DNA of 64,000 nt from Roseimaritima sediminicola (GCF_009618275.1 NZ_WIAD01000021.1:1-64000); one strand, 5' to 3'. Positions 34,766 to 43,441 are shown, numbered from the stretch's first letter. Numbers and translations: made by a program. Notes: generated from the letters alone by a model not told the origin.

Positions 34766-35320
34766 ATGTTCGCCGATTGTTTCCCGCTGGCGGCATCCAG
34801 CGTGGATCCGCTGCAGTATCCCGGCCCCGCCTGGTCGCCCTACCTGGTCGGTGCGCTGATTGGCGGGCTGTCGATGCTGACCTTCTACTTTTCCAACAAA
34901 CCCTTGGGGGCCTCGACGGCTTATGCACGCGTCGCCGGTATCTTGGGACTGGCGGTGGCTCGGCGGCATACCGAACGGCTGAAGTACTATCGCGACAAGC
35001 CGCCGAAGGTTGGTTGGGAGTTGATGTTGGTGGTCGCGGCAGTGGCGGGCTCCTTCCTGGCGGCTTGGAGCGGCGGCGAGCTGACCGGACGCTGGCTGCC
35101 CGAGATGTGGCAGCAGCGATTTGGTTCCGACAGCCATGTGCTGCGCGGCGTGGTGGCCTTTGCCGGCGGCACGTTGATGGCGTTTGGAGCTCGCATGGCC
35201 GGTGGCTGTACCAGCGGTCACGGGATCAGCGGCACGCTGCAGCTGGGGGTCGGATCCTGGCTCTCGGCGCTGTGTTTCTTCATCGGTGGCATTGCCGTCG
35301 CCATGTTGCTGTACGCCTAA
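34766..35320 (+). CDS. YeeE/YedE (DUF395) sulfur transport protein, first half-type
   Basis: 184 residues, about four TM helices. Conserved motif GARMAGGCTSGHGISG has C148, the cysteine thought to relay thiosulfate or other sulfur through YeeE-type channels. ATG at 34766 has a good GGGAG Shine-Dalgarno. It is followed 20 bp later by a second YeeE/YedE gene; such half-size pairs occur next to sulfur-detoxification genes, as here (DUF442, DsrE). Likely moves sulfur atoms or thiosulfate across the inner membrane. Palindrome repeats lie immediately before it. Confidence 0.9.
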   Translation: MFADCFPLAASSVDPLQYPGPAWSPYLVGALIGGLSMLTFYFSNKPLGASTAYARVAGILGLAVARRHTERLKYYRDKPPKVGWELMLVVAAVAGSFLAAWSGGELTGRWLPEMWQQRFGSDSHVLRGVVAFAGGTLMAFGARMAGGCTSGHGISGTLQLGVGSWLSALCFFIGGIAVAMLLYA

Positions 35321-35340
35321 AGCACTGGAGAACGTTCACC

Positions 35341-35955
35341 ATGACAACGCTTAACGATCCGGCGGCAACGGCCGCGAACGAAGAGAATCAACCCGAAACG
35401 CCCGAAACGCCCGAGGTGGCTTCCAGTAAAAAGCTGGTCCTGGGCATCGTGTTTGGATTGATCTTTGGTTTTCTGTTGCAGAAAGGGGGTGTGGCCAAGT
35501 TCCACGTGTTGATCGGCCAGCTGTTATTGGTCGACTTTACGGTGCTGAAGATCATGATGTCGGCCGTGGTCGTCGGTTCGATCGGGATCCACTTTATGCA
35601 TCGCGCCGGACTGGTGGAGTTGCACGTCAAGCCGACGCGCTATGCATCGAACATCATCGGCGGGTTGCTGTTTGGGTTCGGTTTCGCGCTGGCCGCTTAT
35701 TGTCCGGGCACGGGAGCGGCGGCCTTGGGGCAGGGGAACTTCGATGCGATCGGCATGATGACCGGGATGTTCGCCGGCTCGTACCTGTTCGCCGAATTGT
35801 CCGGATGGCTTTCGCGGCGCGTCGATCCGATCGGCGAGCGGGGCAAGATTCGCTTGCCCGACCTACTGCCGCTGTCGCCCACCGCCACGGTGTTCGCCAC
35901 CGTGCTATTGATCTGCGCCGTCCTGGCCGCCGTCGAAGTCTACGCCGTCCGCTAA
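35341..35955 (+). CDS. YeeE/YedE (DUF395) sulfur transport protein, second half-type
   Basis: 204 residues. A polar N-terminal 30 residues with ETPETPE precede four to five TM segments and the motif AAYCPGTGAAALGQG (C121), the partner version of the YeeE cysteine motif. Lies 20 bp after the first YeeE/YedE gene, so the two probably assemble as one transporter. Palindromes of the GGAGCGAAAGG family follow its stop, so the pair is bracketed by that family on both sides. Confidence 0.9.
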   Translation: MTTLNDPAATAANEENQPETPETPEVASSKKLVLGIVFGLIFGFLLQKGGVAKFHVLIGQLLLVDFTVLKIMMSAVVVGSIGIHFMHRAGLVELHVKPTRYASNIIGGLLFGFGFALAAYCPGTGAAALGQGNFDAIGMMTGMFAGSYLFAELSGWLSRRVDPIGERGKIRLPDLLPLSPTATVFATVLLICAVLAAVEVYAVR

Positions 35956-35965
35956 CAGCGGCAGT

Positions 35966-36062
35966 GTCGCCTTTCGCTCCGCCGAAAGTTGCTTAGCGCA
36001 GCCCGAGCTACTTTCGGCGGAGCGAAAGGCGACGGGCTACTTTCGGCGGAGCGAAAGGCGAC
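35966..36062. repeat. Three CTTTCGGCGGAGCGAAAG palindromes after the YeeE/YedE pair
   Basis: One inverted copy (35966-35989) and two direct copies (36010-36033, 36039-36062), each with the extra G/C relative to the array at 34436-34731. The inverted-then-direct order matches that array. Confidence 0.9.
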
Positions 36063-36154
36063 ACTGGGCGGTATGTCATTTGCACGCTTGATGGGGGAAG
36101 GCAAGGCGGATCCGTCCTGCATTCTCCAGTTCAACCATCAAGCGGAGTAAACGC

Positions 36155-36610
36155 GTGGCCAAGGAACAAAAGATCAACGATCAGGTAACCGTCGCAGCCC
36201 AGCCCTCGGAGTCGGAGATCCGCCAGCTCGGACAACAGGGCTTCAAGACGGTGGTCAATTTTCGTACCGACGGCGAGGACGACCAGCCGCTGCCGCCCGA
36301 TGCCGAAGCGGCCGTGGTCAAGCAAGCGGGACTGGAGTACCTGCACGTGCCGGTCTCGATGAACTCGATGGGACCCGACGTCGTGGACCGCTTCCGCGAA
36401 GCCTACGCCGATCTGCCCAAACCGGTCTATGCCCACTGCAAGAGCGGCAAACGCGCCGGGGCGATGGTGATGATGCACATGGCCGTCGAGCAGGGGATGA
36501 GTGGTGACCAAACGCTCGAGCAGGCCAAGCAGATGGGCTTCGAGTGCGATCAGCCGCAGCTGGAAAAGTTCGTTCGCCAGTACGTCGATTCCCACACCGC
36601 GTCGGCTTGA
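36155..36610 (+). CDS. DUF442 (beta-lactamase hydrolase-like, BLH) phosphatase-fold protein
   Basis: 151 residues from GTG at 36155 with an upstream GCGGAG. N-terminal AAQPSESEIRQLGQQGFKTVVNFR is the usual BLH opening; the P-loop is YAHCKSGKR with C95 and R100 in the CxSGxR form typical of DUF442, one residue shorter than classical CX5R. In other bacteria this domain accompanies persulfide dioxygenase and YeeE/YedE in H2S-detoxification operons. Its role is thought to be in persulfide or sulfur handling rather than protein dephosphorylation. Context with DsrE supports that. Confidence 0.9.
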   Translation: MAKEQKINDQVTVAAQPSESEIRQLGQQGFKTVVNFRTDGEDDQPLPPDAEAAVVKQAGLEYLHVPVSMNSMGPDVVDRFREAYADLPKPVYAHCKSGKRAGAMVMMHMAVEQGMSGDQTLEQAKQMGFECDQPQLEKFVRQYVDSHTASA

Positions 36611-36613
36611 GCA

Positions 36614-36690
36614 CCCCTGTGGCATAGGCTTCCAGCCTGTGAATGTCCCCGCACCCCCTGTGGCATAGGCTTCCAGCCTGTGAATGTCCC
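36614..36690 (+). repeat. 41-bp tandem duplication of the GTGGCATAGGCTTCCAGCC repeat
   Basis: CCCCTGTGGCATAGGCTTCC... is repeated at 36614-36649 and 36655-36690. The same hairpin (GGCT-TCC-AGCC) starts the element at 11481. It lies between the DUF442 stop and the dsrE-family gene. Confidence 0.9.
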
Positions 36691-36717
36691 TCGGAACCCT
36701 TTCACAAGGAACTCGCC

Positions 36718-37308
36718 ATGATGAATCTCTCGACACCCTGGACGCTGTTGTGTGCAGGCCTGCTCTGGATGACCCCGGTGGCGGTCTTGGGGGAAGACCC
36801 CACGGGCACCCCTTCCTATGAACATCCGATCATTCAGGAGCACGGCGGAATCGTTCCGCTGCCCGACGCGGCTCATCAGCCCCAGCCGGATTCGAAGGTC
36901 TTGCTGGACGTGACGTCCGACAAGAAGAGCGGCAGTGTGATCAAGGCTTTTGATCGGGCGGCATTGATTTTGAATCAGTACGCCCACGCCGGTTCCGGCC
37001 CGGACAACGGCTTCAAGATGGCGCTGATTCTGCATGGCCCGGCGACCAAAGCGGCGCTCACCGACGAGGCCTTTGCCCGCCATACCAATTCGTACCTGAA
37101 AGACAAAGGGGCGGCGAAGAATCCCAACTTGAAGCTACTGGGCGAGCTGAAGAAGGCGGGCGTGAAGATCTATGTTTGCGGGCAGGCGCTTGCCCATCAC
37201 GGTTTTGCAACCGATGAAGTGGCTTCGCCTGTCGAGGTCGCCGTCTCCGCGGCCACGGTGAACATCAACTTGCAGATGGACGGTTACGCCGTGATTACTT
37301 TCAAGTAA
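36718..37308 (+). CDS. Exported DsrE-family protein
   Basis: 196 residues with a signal peptide (LLCAGLLWMTPVAVLGE). The DsrE-like Rossmann fold follows: KVLLDVTSDKK, ALILHGPATKAAL, and KIYVCGQAL with C154 as the candidate sulfur-carrying cysteine. AAGGA lies 6 bp before ATG 36718. DsrE/DsrF-type proteins shuttle sulfane sulfur; a secreted version next to YeeE/YedE transporters and DUF442 suggests periplasmic capture or hand-off of sulfur (inference). End of the sulfur group. Confidence 0.9.
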   Translation: MMNLSTPWTLLCAGLLWMTPVAVLGEDPTGTPSYEHPIIQEHGGIVPLPDAAHQPQPDSKVLLDVTSDKKSGSVIKAFDRAALILNQYAHAGSGPDNGFKMALILHGPATKAALTDEAFARHTNSYLKDKGAAKNPNLKLLGELKKAGVKIYVCGQALAHHGFATDEVASPVEVAVSAATVNINLQMDGYAVITFK

Positions 37309-37553
37309 AAGACGTCTGCTGAATCTTTCGGTAGCCAAGCCGGTGGGGCGCTGACGCGGTTTGGTCGCCCGAGGGTTGCGACCGGCGGCCTGGTCTAGCT
37401 AAACTTGACGTCATTGCCTTTATTCCTGCCTTAATGTGGCTGGGCTCCTCGTTGTCGTGGGAGCTTTCGCTGTGAACGGCGTGCGCGTCGTTGTGCCGAT
37501 CCGGAGCGGAAGTTCCGTGTCGGGGGGCGATCTATTCTCAGAGGAGGTGCGTT

Positions 37554-38453
37554 ATGTGCCGAACAACGCGGTGCGCTTCCAAGCGTGCTGGATTTACGTT
37601 GGTCGAACTGTTGGTGGTGATCGCCATCATCGGCGTTCTGGTCGGTTTGTTGTTGCCGGCCGTTCAAGCGGCTCGCGAAGCCGCTCGGCGGATGCAGTGC
37701 TCCAACAATATGAAGCAGCTGGGGCTGGCCCTGCACAACTACCACGACACCTTCGATCGTTTTCCGCCGTGCAGTCTGGACGGCTCGGGCAAGATCGGGA
37801 TCTTCGTGCGGCTGTTGCCCTACATGGAGCAGAACAACCTGTACGAACAGGTGCGTTACGACGGCAACTACGTCCAGAACCTGCCGATGGCCAAGGTCCC
37901 GCTCAGTACGCTGCTGTGTCCGAGCGGACCGGAGCAGTTCTCGGTGTCGACCGCTTCGAACGAGAAGGATTGCTACACGACCCACTACTACGGCAATTCC
38001 GGGCCGGTCGGCACCAACGGGTTGACCAATCAGACCTACGCCCGCGACACCTCACGCGAGAGCACTTCGTTTGGCGAGTACGCCACCGACGGCGTGTTCC
38101 AGCTGCGCAGCAATCTGACCTTTGCCGCCGTCACCGACGGCACCTCCAACACGATTGGCATAGGCGAGTTGTCGTACAACAAATACCGCTTTTACCGCGC
38201 CTGGACGCGGGGGCTGTACTGGTATCGCGGGGTGGCTTTGTTGTCGAACAAGAATCACAAATGGCCGATCAACATCGCCAAGGACGGGAACTTCACGATG
38301 ACCTTCAACAACGGTGCGTACGGATCGCATCATCCAGGTGGCTGCATGATGGGCATGATGGATGGTTCGGTGCGTTTTGTTTCCGAGACGTTGGACATGA
38401 CCGCCTACCGTGCGGCGGCCAGTCGCAACGGCGGCGAAGTTGAGGGCCTGTAG
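37554..38453 (+). CDS. DUF1559 domain protein with type IV pilin-like N-terminus
   Basis: 299 residues. GAGGAGGT lies ideally before ATG 37554. Prepilin-type signal [24 protein letters not shown], then [27 protein letters not shown] and the C-terminal HHPGGCMMGMMDGSVRFVSE motif. Same family and likely surface/pseudopilin role as 1208-2236. Followed 2 bp after its stop by a lipoprotein gene. The 245 bp upstream (37309-37553) should hold the promoter; no operator was recognised there. Confidence 0.95.
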   Translation: MCRTTRCASKRAGFTLVELLVVIAIIGVLVGLLLPAVQAAREAARRMQCSNNMKQLGLALHNYHDTFDRFPPCSLDGSGKIGIFVRLLPYMEQNNLYEQVRYDGNYVQNLPMAKVPLSTLLCPSGPEQFSVSTASNEKDCYTTHYYGNSGPVGTNGLTNQTYARDTSRESTSFGEYATDGVFQLRSNLTFAAVTDGTSNTIGIGELSYNKYRFYRAWTRGLYWYRGVALLSNKNHKWPINIAKDGNFTMTFNNGAYGSHHPGGCMMGMMDGSVRFVSETLDMTAYRAAASRNGGEVEGL

Positions 38454-38455
38454 GG

Positions 38456-38881
38456 ATGCTGAAGCAGCAATGGATCGTTCTGCCGGTTGTGGCCATGACG
38501 CTCGCCGTCGTGGTCGGTTGTGGCGGGTCGGATGTCGACCGTTACCAGGCTTCGGGAACGGTGACCTACCAGGGCAATCCCGTCCCGCAAGGCACGATCA
38601 TGTTCGAACCCGATACGTCCAAGGGCAACTCGGGCGCGGCCGGGATGGCGATGATCGTCGAAGGCCGGTACGACACGGCCAGCGAGGGTGGCAAAGGGAT
38701 TTCCGGCGGTCCGCAGATCGTCACCATCCAAGGCTTCGACGGCGTGGATCCCAATCCGGAATACGCGCCGTACGGATCGCCGATCGGCGGAGGCAAGAGT
38801 TACATCAAACGATTCGACTTTCCCGAGGCCCAGGCCATCGAACAGGATTTCGAGATGGCGGATGTGGTCGACGGGCCCTAA
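38456..38881 (+). CDS. Lipoprotein with transthyretin/carboxypeptidase-regulatory-like fold
   Basis: 141 residues. Signal ending AVVVGCGGSD (lipobox VVGC, cysteine at residue 22), then YQASGTVTYQGNPVPQGTIMFEPD, the 'G-x-V-x-x-x-G-x-P-V-x-x-G-x-V-x-F' opening typical of planctomycete DUF4198/CarboxypepD_reg-like lipoproteins. It starts 2 bp after the DUF1559 gene, so the pair is translated together. Probably an envelope lipoprotein working with the DUF1559 protein. Confidence 0.88.
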   Translation: MLKQQWIVLPVVAMTLAVVVGCGGSDVDRYQASGTVTYQGNPVPQGTIMFEPDTSKGNSGAAGMAMIVEGRYDTASEGGKGISGGPQIVTIQGFDGVDPNPEYAPYGSPIGGGKSYIKRFDFPEAQAIEQDFEMADVVDGP

Positions 38882-38978
38882 AGCCGTTGCCGCCTGGCCG
38901 CTGACGATAGTCCGCTGTGATCCCCCGCGACTGGTACGACCTTCCTTGACCATGCTTCTCCGACTCTAGGCCGACGAC

Positions 38979-40238
38979 TTGCCTCCTGATCCCGCTCTTC
39001 CGGCGGCCCGCACACGCTGGGTCCTGCTGGCCCTGTTGGTGGTTTCGATCCTGGTCAATTACATCGATCGCGGGGCGCTATCGGTAGCGATCCCGTCGAT
39101 GGAAGCGGAGTTCTCGCTGAGTGATTCCCAGAAGGGAATGTTGCTGTCGGCCTTCTTCTGGACCTACGCGCTGTTGCAGTTGCCGGCGGGCTGGTTGGTG
39201 GATCGCTACGACGTGAAATGGGTGTACGCCGCCGGGTATCTGGTGTGGACGATCGCCACGGCACTGACCGGGTTGGTCAATGGGTTTGTGTTGTTGATTG
39301 CCGCCCGCTTGTTGTTAGGGATCGGGGAGAGCGCGGCGTATCCGGCGATCTCGCGATTGATTGTGGAGAATTATCCCGAGCATCAACGGGGCACGGCCAA
39401 CGCTTTGATCGACGCCGGCACCAAGATCGGTCCGGCGCTGAGCATCTTGGCCGGCGGGCTGTTGGTGGACCAGTTCGGCTGGCGGGCGCTGTTTTTGGTT
39501 CTGGGCGTGGGCGGAGTGTTTTGGCTGCTGCCCTGGATCCGCTTGATCCCCAATCGGCCCAAGCAAGTGGTCGTCGACGCGGACGAAGCGCCACAGGATC
39601 TCCAGCGGCCGCCCACCGCCACGGTCCTGCTGCATCGGTCGGTGTGGGGGACGTCGCTGGGGATGTTTTCTTTGGGGTACGTGTGGTATTTCCTGCTGAC
39701 CTGGTTGCCCTCGTACCTGATGGACACCCACGGATTTGACTTGAAAGCGATCGCGTTGTTGGCGGCGCTGCCGTTTCTGGCCATGGCCGTCGCGACCGTA
39801 ATGGCCGGCATGGCGGCCGATCGGCTGATCACTCGGGGCGGTTCGCCGACGGTGGTCCGCAAAGGGTTTGCGCTCAGCGGTTTTGTGTTGGCGGCCGGTT
39901 GTCTGGTCGCCGCGTCGCTGGTCGATTCGTCGACGGTCTGTGTGGCGTTGCTAGTGGCGGCGTGTTGCGCGCTGGGCATGTTTACCGGCAACGTCTGGGC
40001 GATGACGCAAACCATGGCCGGTCCGGCCGCCGGCAGCTGGACCGGGATCCAAAACTGTATCGGTAATATGGGCGGCGTGACGTCGCCGCTGGTCGCCGGC
40101 TGGACCGTCCAGCAAACCGGTTCTTACCAGACGGCGTTTTATGCCGCCGCCGCTGTGATGTTGGTCGGCACCGCTGCCTATCTTCTGTTGGTCGGCCCGA
40201 TTGCGCCGGTCCGCTGGTCCAAAGGATTGCAAGCATGA
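38979..40238 (+). CDS. MFS transporter, anion:cation symporter-like
   Basis: 419 residues, 12 predicted TM helices. TTG at 38979 is taken as start because no ATG precedes the first helix. The motif VNYIDRGALSVAIPSMEAEFSLSDSQKGMLLSAFFWTYALLQLPAGWLVD (about residues 26-75) is typical of the ACS family (glucarate/galactonate/hexuronate-type) importers. Further on LIGESAAYPAISR-like and NAGGVTSP-like stretches support this. Organic acid import is likely; substrate unknown. Its TGA overlaps the ATG of the M20 peptidase gene, so both act together. Confidence 0.9.
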   Translation: MPPDPALPAARTRWVLLALLVVSILVNYIDRGALSVAIPSMEAEFSLSDSQKGMLLSAFFWTYALLQLPAGWLVDRYDVKWVYAAGYLVWTIATALTGLVNGFVLLIAARLLLGIGESAAYPAISRLIVENYPEHQRGTANALIDAGTKIGPALSILAGGLLVDQFGWRALFLVLGVGGVFWLLPWIRLIPNRPKQVVVDADEAPQDLQRPPTATVLLHRSVWGTSLGMFSLGYVWYFLLTWLPSYLMDTHGFDLKAIALLAALPFLAMAVATVMAGMAADRLITRGGSPTVVRKGFALSGFVLAAGCLVAASLVDSSTVCVALLVAACCALGMFTGNVWAMTQTMAGPAAGSWTGIQNCIGNMGGVTSPLVAGWTVQQTGSYQTAFYAAAAVMLVGTAAYLLLVGPIAPVRWSKGLQA

Positions 40239-41422
40239 GTTCATCAAGCACCGCTTCGGTACTGTCGCTGTTGGCCGATCTGGTTCGCATCAACAGCGTC
40301 AATCCCAACTATGAGGGCGGCGTGCCCGAGGTCGAACTGGCGAACTTTGTGCAGCGGTACTTCCAGCAGCGGCAGATCGAAACCTGGCGTCAGGAAGTCT
40401 ACCCCCAGCGTCCCAACATCATCGCCCGCGTGCCGGGCCGCGATGCTTCGCGGCGGATCGTGTTCGAGGCGCACCTCGATACGGTGTCCACGGCCGGAAT
40501 GTCGATCCCGCCCTGGGAGCCCGAGATCCGCGACGGGCGGATGTACGGCCGCGGGGCCTGCGACACCAAGGGTGGCATGGCCGCGATGATGCATGCCCTG
40601 GCCAATCTTTCGGAAGAAGCGGTCCCGCCGCCCTGCGACGTACTGTTCGCCGCGACGATCGACGAGGAGTATTCCTATCGCGGTGTGGTGGCGCTGTGCG
40701 AATCGCTGCCGCCCGAAGCACAGCCGCTGCGCGCCGACGCGGCTATCGTGGCCGAGCCCACGGACCTGCGGGCGGTGATCGCCAGCAAGGGGCTGGTTCG
40801 CTGGAAGATCGAAACCATCGGGCGGGCGGCACATTCGGCGAAGCCGCATCTGGGCGTCAACGCTATCGAGGCGATGGCCCGCGTGGTCGCGGCCCTCGAA
40901 GCGGATACTCGCGAGATGGCCACGCGGACACACCCGCTGCTGGGGGCGGCGACCTGCAACGTGGGCGTGATCCGCGGCGGCGTGCAAATCAATTTTGTTC
41001 CCGACCGCTGCGAGATCGAGATCGACCGCCGCTTGCTGCCCGGCGAGACGCCCCAGTCGGCGCTGGTGCATTATCAAACGCTGGTGGACGAGTTGACCGG
41101 CCAGGATCCGGAACTGAAGGTCGTGATGCACGAGCCGATGTTGACCGATGTTCCCCTGGAGACCGATGCCGATTGCCAAGCCGTGCGGACGATGAGGCAA
41201 GTCCTGGAGACGATCGGGCTGGACGACACGCCGCTGGGCGTGCCGTTTTGCAGCGACGCCAGCAAGTTCGGCGCGCGGGGCATTCCCAGCATCATCCTCG
41301 GTCCGGGCAGTATCGACCAAGCGCATGCGGCGGTCGAATACGTCGATGTCTACCAGGTCGAACAGGCGGCCGAGGTGTATCGCCGCTTCATGCTCACTTT
41401 TGATCCCACTGCCGAGGAGTGA
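40235..41422 (+). CDS. M20-family metallo-amidohydrolase (ArgE/DapE/ACY1-like)
   Basis: 395 residues. Metal-binding motifs: FEAHLDTV (H80, D82), GRGACDTKGG (D110), TIDEEYSYRG (catalytic Glu144 and metal Glu145), CSDASKFGARGIPSIILGPG near the end with the late His in AHAAVEYVD. Dimerisation (lid) domain between about 180 and 290. Such cytosolic enzymes remove acyl or succinyl groups from amino acids. Overlaps the MFS gene by ATGA and is followed by an amidohydrolase, suggesting uptake and hydrolysis of an N-acylated compound. Confidence 0.92.
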   Translation: MSSSSTASVLSLLADLVRINSVNPNYEGGVPEVELANFVQRYFQQRQIETWRQEVYPQRPNIIARVPGRDASRRIVFEAHLDTVSTAGMSIPPWEPEIRDGRMYGRGACDTKGGMAAMMHALANLSEEAVPPPCDVLFAATIDEEYSYRGVVALCESLPPEAQPLRADAAIVAEPTDLRAVIASKGLVRWKIETIGRAAHSAKPHLGVNAIEAMARVVAALEADTREMATRTHPLLGAATCNVGVIRGGVQINFVPDRCEIEIDRRLLPGETPQSALVHYQTLVDELTGQDPELKVVMHEPMLTDVPLETDADCQAVRTMRQVLETIGLDDTPLGVPFCSDASKFGARGIPSIILGPGSIDQAHAAVEYVDVYQVEQAAEVYRRFMLTFDPTAEE

Positions 41423-41429
41423 TATTGTT

Positions 41430-42389
41430 ATGAACGCCTCAATCAATCGGCGCCGGCTGTTGGTCGGCGGGGCCGCCTCCGCAGTCGCCACCGCAGGCTT
41501 GTTGGCCCGGCCCGCTGCGGCGATCGCCGCCGAAGCCGTTGCCGCGGCGGACGATTCGCCGGGCTGGATCGATGCCCACGTGCACGTCTGGACGCCGGAC
41601 ACCCGACGCTATCCGGTGGGCCCGAATTTTACGGTCGCCGACATGGTCCCGCCCAGTTTTACGGCCGACCAGTTGTTGTCGCACTGTCGGCCCGAGAACG
41701 TCGGGCGCATTGTTCTGATCCAGATGAACTTTTACGAGCTGGATCATCGCTACCTGTTGGCGGTGATGCGGCAACATCCCGGCGTGTTCTCGGCCGTGGG
41801 CCTGGTCGACCATCAATCGCCTGCAGTGGCCGCGGCCATGAATCACTTGGCCGCCCAAGGGGTCCGCGGATTCCGCCTGCACTCCCTGGGCGATGCCAAG
41901 GACTGGCCCCACAGCGAGACGATGGCGACTCTGTGGAAGAAGGCCGCCGCCGATGGGCTGGCCGTGTGCCCCTTGATCAATCCCGAGGACCTGCCGCACA
42001 TTGACGTCCTCTGCAAACGCTTTCCCGACACCACGGTCGTCGTCGACCATTTCGCCCGGATCGGGGTCAGCGGCCGCATCGACGCCGAACGGCTGGACGC
42101 CCTGTGTCGATTGGCTCGCTTTCCCAACGTGCACGTCAAGACGTCCGCGTTCTACGCCCTGGGGGCCAAAGCGTCGCCCTACACGGATCTGACCGCGATG
42201 ATCCAGCGGGTGCTCGACGCCTTCGGGCCGCAGCGATTAATGTGGGGCAGCGATTGTCCCTACCAGGTTCAAGATCCGCATACCTACCACGATTCGATCG
42301 CCCTGATCCGCGATTCTATGGACTCGTTGTCTGCGACCGAGAAGCAGTGGATCTTGCGCGATACCGCCGAGAAGGTGTTCTTTAGCTGA
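41430..42389 (+). CDS. Tat-exported amidohydrolase-2 family protein
   Basis: 319 residues. N-terminus INRRRLLVGGAASAVATAGLLARPAAA is a twin-arginine signal. The TIM-barrel metal motif WIDAHVHVW has H50 and H52; later MWGSDCPY carries the catalytic Asp. Family members are TIM-barrel hydrolases/decarboxylases or lactonases of small organic acids. Export by Tat suggests a periplasmic step. Starts 7 bp after the M20 gene and ends 1 bp before the dehydratase ATG, so clearly one operon. Confidence 0.9.
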   Translation: MNASINRRRLLVGGAASAVATAGLLARPAAAIAAEAVAAADDSPGWIDAHVHVWTPDTRRYPVGPNFTVADMVPPSFTADQLLSHCRPENVGRIVLIQMNFYELDHRYLLAVMRQHPGVFSAVGLVDHQSPAVAAAMNHLAAQGVRGFRLHSLGDAKDWPHSETMATLWKKAAADGLAVCPLINPEDLPHIDVLCKRFPDTTVVVDHFARIGVSGRIDAERLDALCRLARFPNVHVKTSAFYALGAKASPYTDLTAMIQRVLDAFGPQRLMWGSDCPYQVQDPHTYHDSIALIRDSMDSLSATEKQWILRDTAEKVFFS

Positions 42390-42390
42390 T

Positions 42391-43368
42391 ATGCCAGAAT
42401 CCGAACCCACCGGCGCGTTGCTGGACGTTGCCGAGGTCCATGCGGCCGCTCCGCGGATCGCTCCCTACCTGCATCGCACTCCGCTGATCCGCTCGACGAC
42501 CCTCTCGCAGCAATTCGGTGCGGAGGTGCACCTGAAACTGGAATGCCTGCAGAAGACCGGTTCGTTCAAGCCTCGCGGCGCGTTCAACAAACTGCTGGGG
42601 CTGAGCGACGCGCAGCGGGCCGCCGGTGTGGTGGGCGTCAGCGGTGGCAACCACGCCCAGGGCGTTGCCTATGCCGCCCGGTGTTTGGGTTCGCGGGCGA
42701 CAATCTGTATGCCCAAAACGACGCCGCAGAACTACCTCGATGCCACGCGTGGCTACGGCGCAGAGATCGTCTTGGCCGACGACATCCACGCCGCGTTCGC
42801 CGCCTGCGAGGCGTTGCAGGAGCAGGGGATGACGATGATCCATCCCTTTGACGACTGGGACGTTATGGCGGGGCAGGGGACGCTGGCTCTGGAAATCCTG
42901 GAAGACGTGCCGGAGCTGACGCGCATCTATATCAGCATCGGTGGTGGCGGACTGATCGCCGGCATGGCTGCGGTATTGAAAGCGGCGAACCCCGCGATCC
43001 ACATCGTCGGCGTGGAGACGGCCGGAGCCGACGCGATGACGCGCAGCATCCGCGCCGGGGAGATCATCGAAATGCCGGCGATCACCTCGATCGCCCGTAC
43101 CCTGGGATCACCGCGAGTCAGTGAGCGAACGTATCGGCATGTCGAGCAATTGGTCGACGAGCTGGTCGTGGTCGAGGACGACGCCACCGTCGAAGCGCTC
43201 GTGTTCTTGCTCGAGCGGACCAAGACCTTGGTCGAACCGGCGGCCGCCTGCTGCTTGGCCGCCGCCTGGCAGCAGCAAGCGAGCATCGGCCAGGGCGAGC
43301 AGGTCGCCCTATTGATGTGCGGCGGCAACGTCTCGGTCGCGGACCTGAAGCAGTGGTCGGCCCGTTAG
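42391..43368 (+). CDS. PLP-dependent threonine/serine dehydratase-like protein
   Basis: 325 residues, fold type II PLP enzyme. Lys60 in GSFKPRGAF is the Schiff-base lysine; SGGNHAQGVAYAA and the glycine loop SIGGGGLIAGMA bind substrate and PLP phosphate. It lacks the regulatory ACT domain of biosynthetic IlvA, so it resembles catabolic threonine or hydroxyaspartate dehydratases. Last gene of the MFS/M20/amidohydrolase operon; it may deaminate an amino acid released by the preceding enzymes (inference). Confidence 0.92.
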   Translation: MPESEPTGALLDVAEVHAAAPRIAPYLHRTPLIRSTTLSQQFGAEVHLKLECLQKTGSFKPRGAFNKLLGLSDAQRAAGVVGVSGGNHAQGVAYAARCLGSRATICMPKTTPQNYLDATRGYGAEIVLADDIHAAFAACEALQEQGMTMIHPFDDWDVMAGQGTLALEILEDVPELTRIYISIGGGGLIAGMAAVLKAANPAIHIVGVETAGADAMTRSIRAGEIIEMPAITSIARTLGSPRVSERTYRHVEQLVDELVVVEDDATVEALVFLLERTKTLVEPAAACCLAAAWQQQASIGQGEQVALLMCGGNVSVADLKQWSAR

Positions 43369-43422
43369 CTCGACAGGCCGCCTGTTGACAAGCGTTCGGA
43401 GAGAGCTATTGTGAGCTTTGTT

Positions 43423-43441
43423 GATTTTGATTCTCATTAGC
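43423..43441 (+). promoter_or_regulatory. Fur-box-like operator before DUF1559/lipoprotein/PepSY operon
   Basis: GATTTTGATTCTCATTAGC matches the 19-bp consensus GATAATGATAATCATTATC at 14 positions. It lies about 135 bp before the DUF1559 ATG at 43576 in an A/T-richer patch. The operon ends in a PepSY membrane protein of the kind linked to iron uptake, which fits Fur control. Predicted by eye only. Confidence 0.45.
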
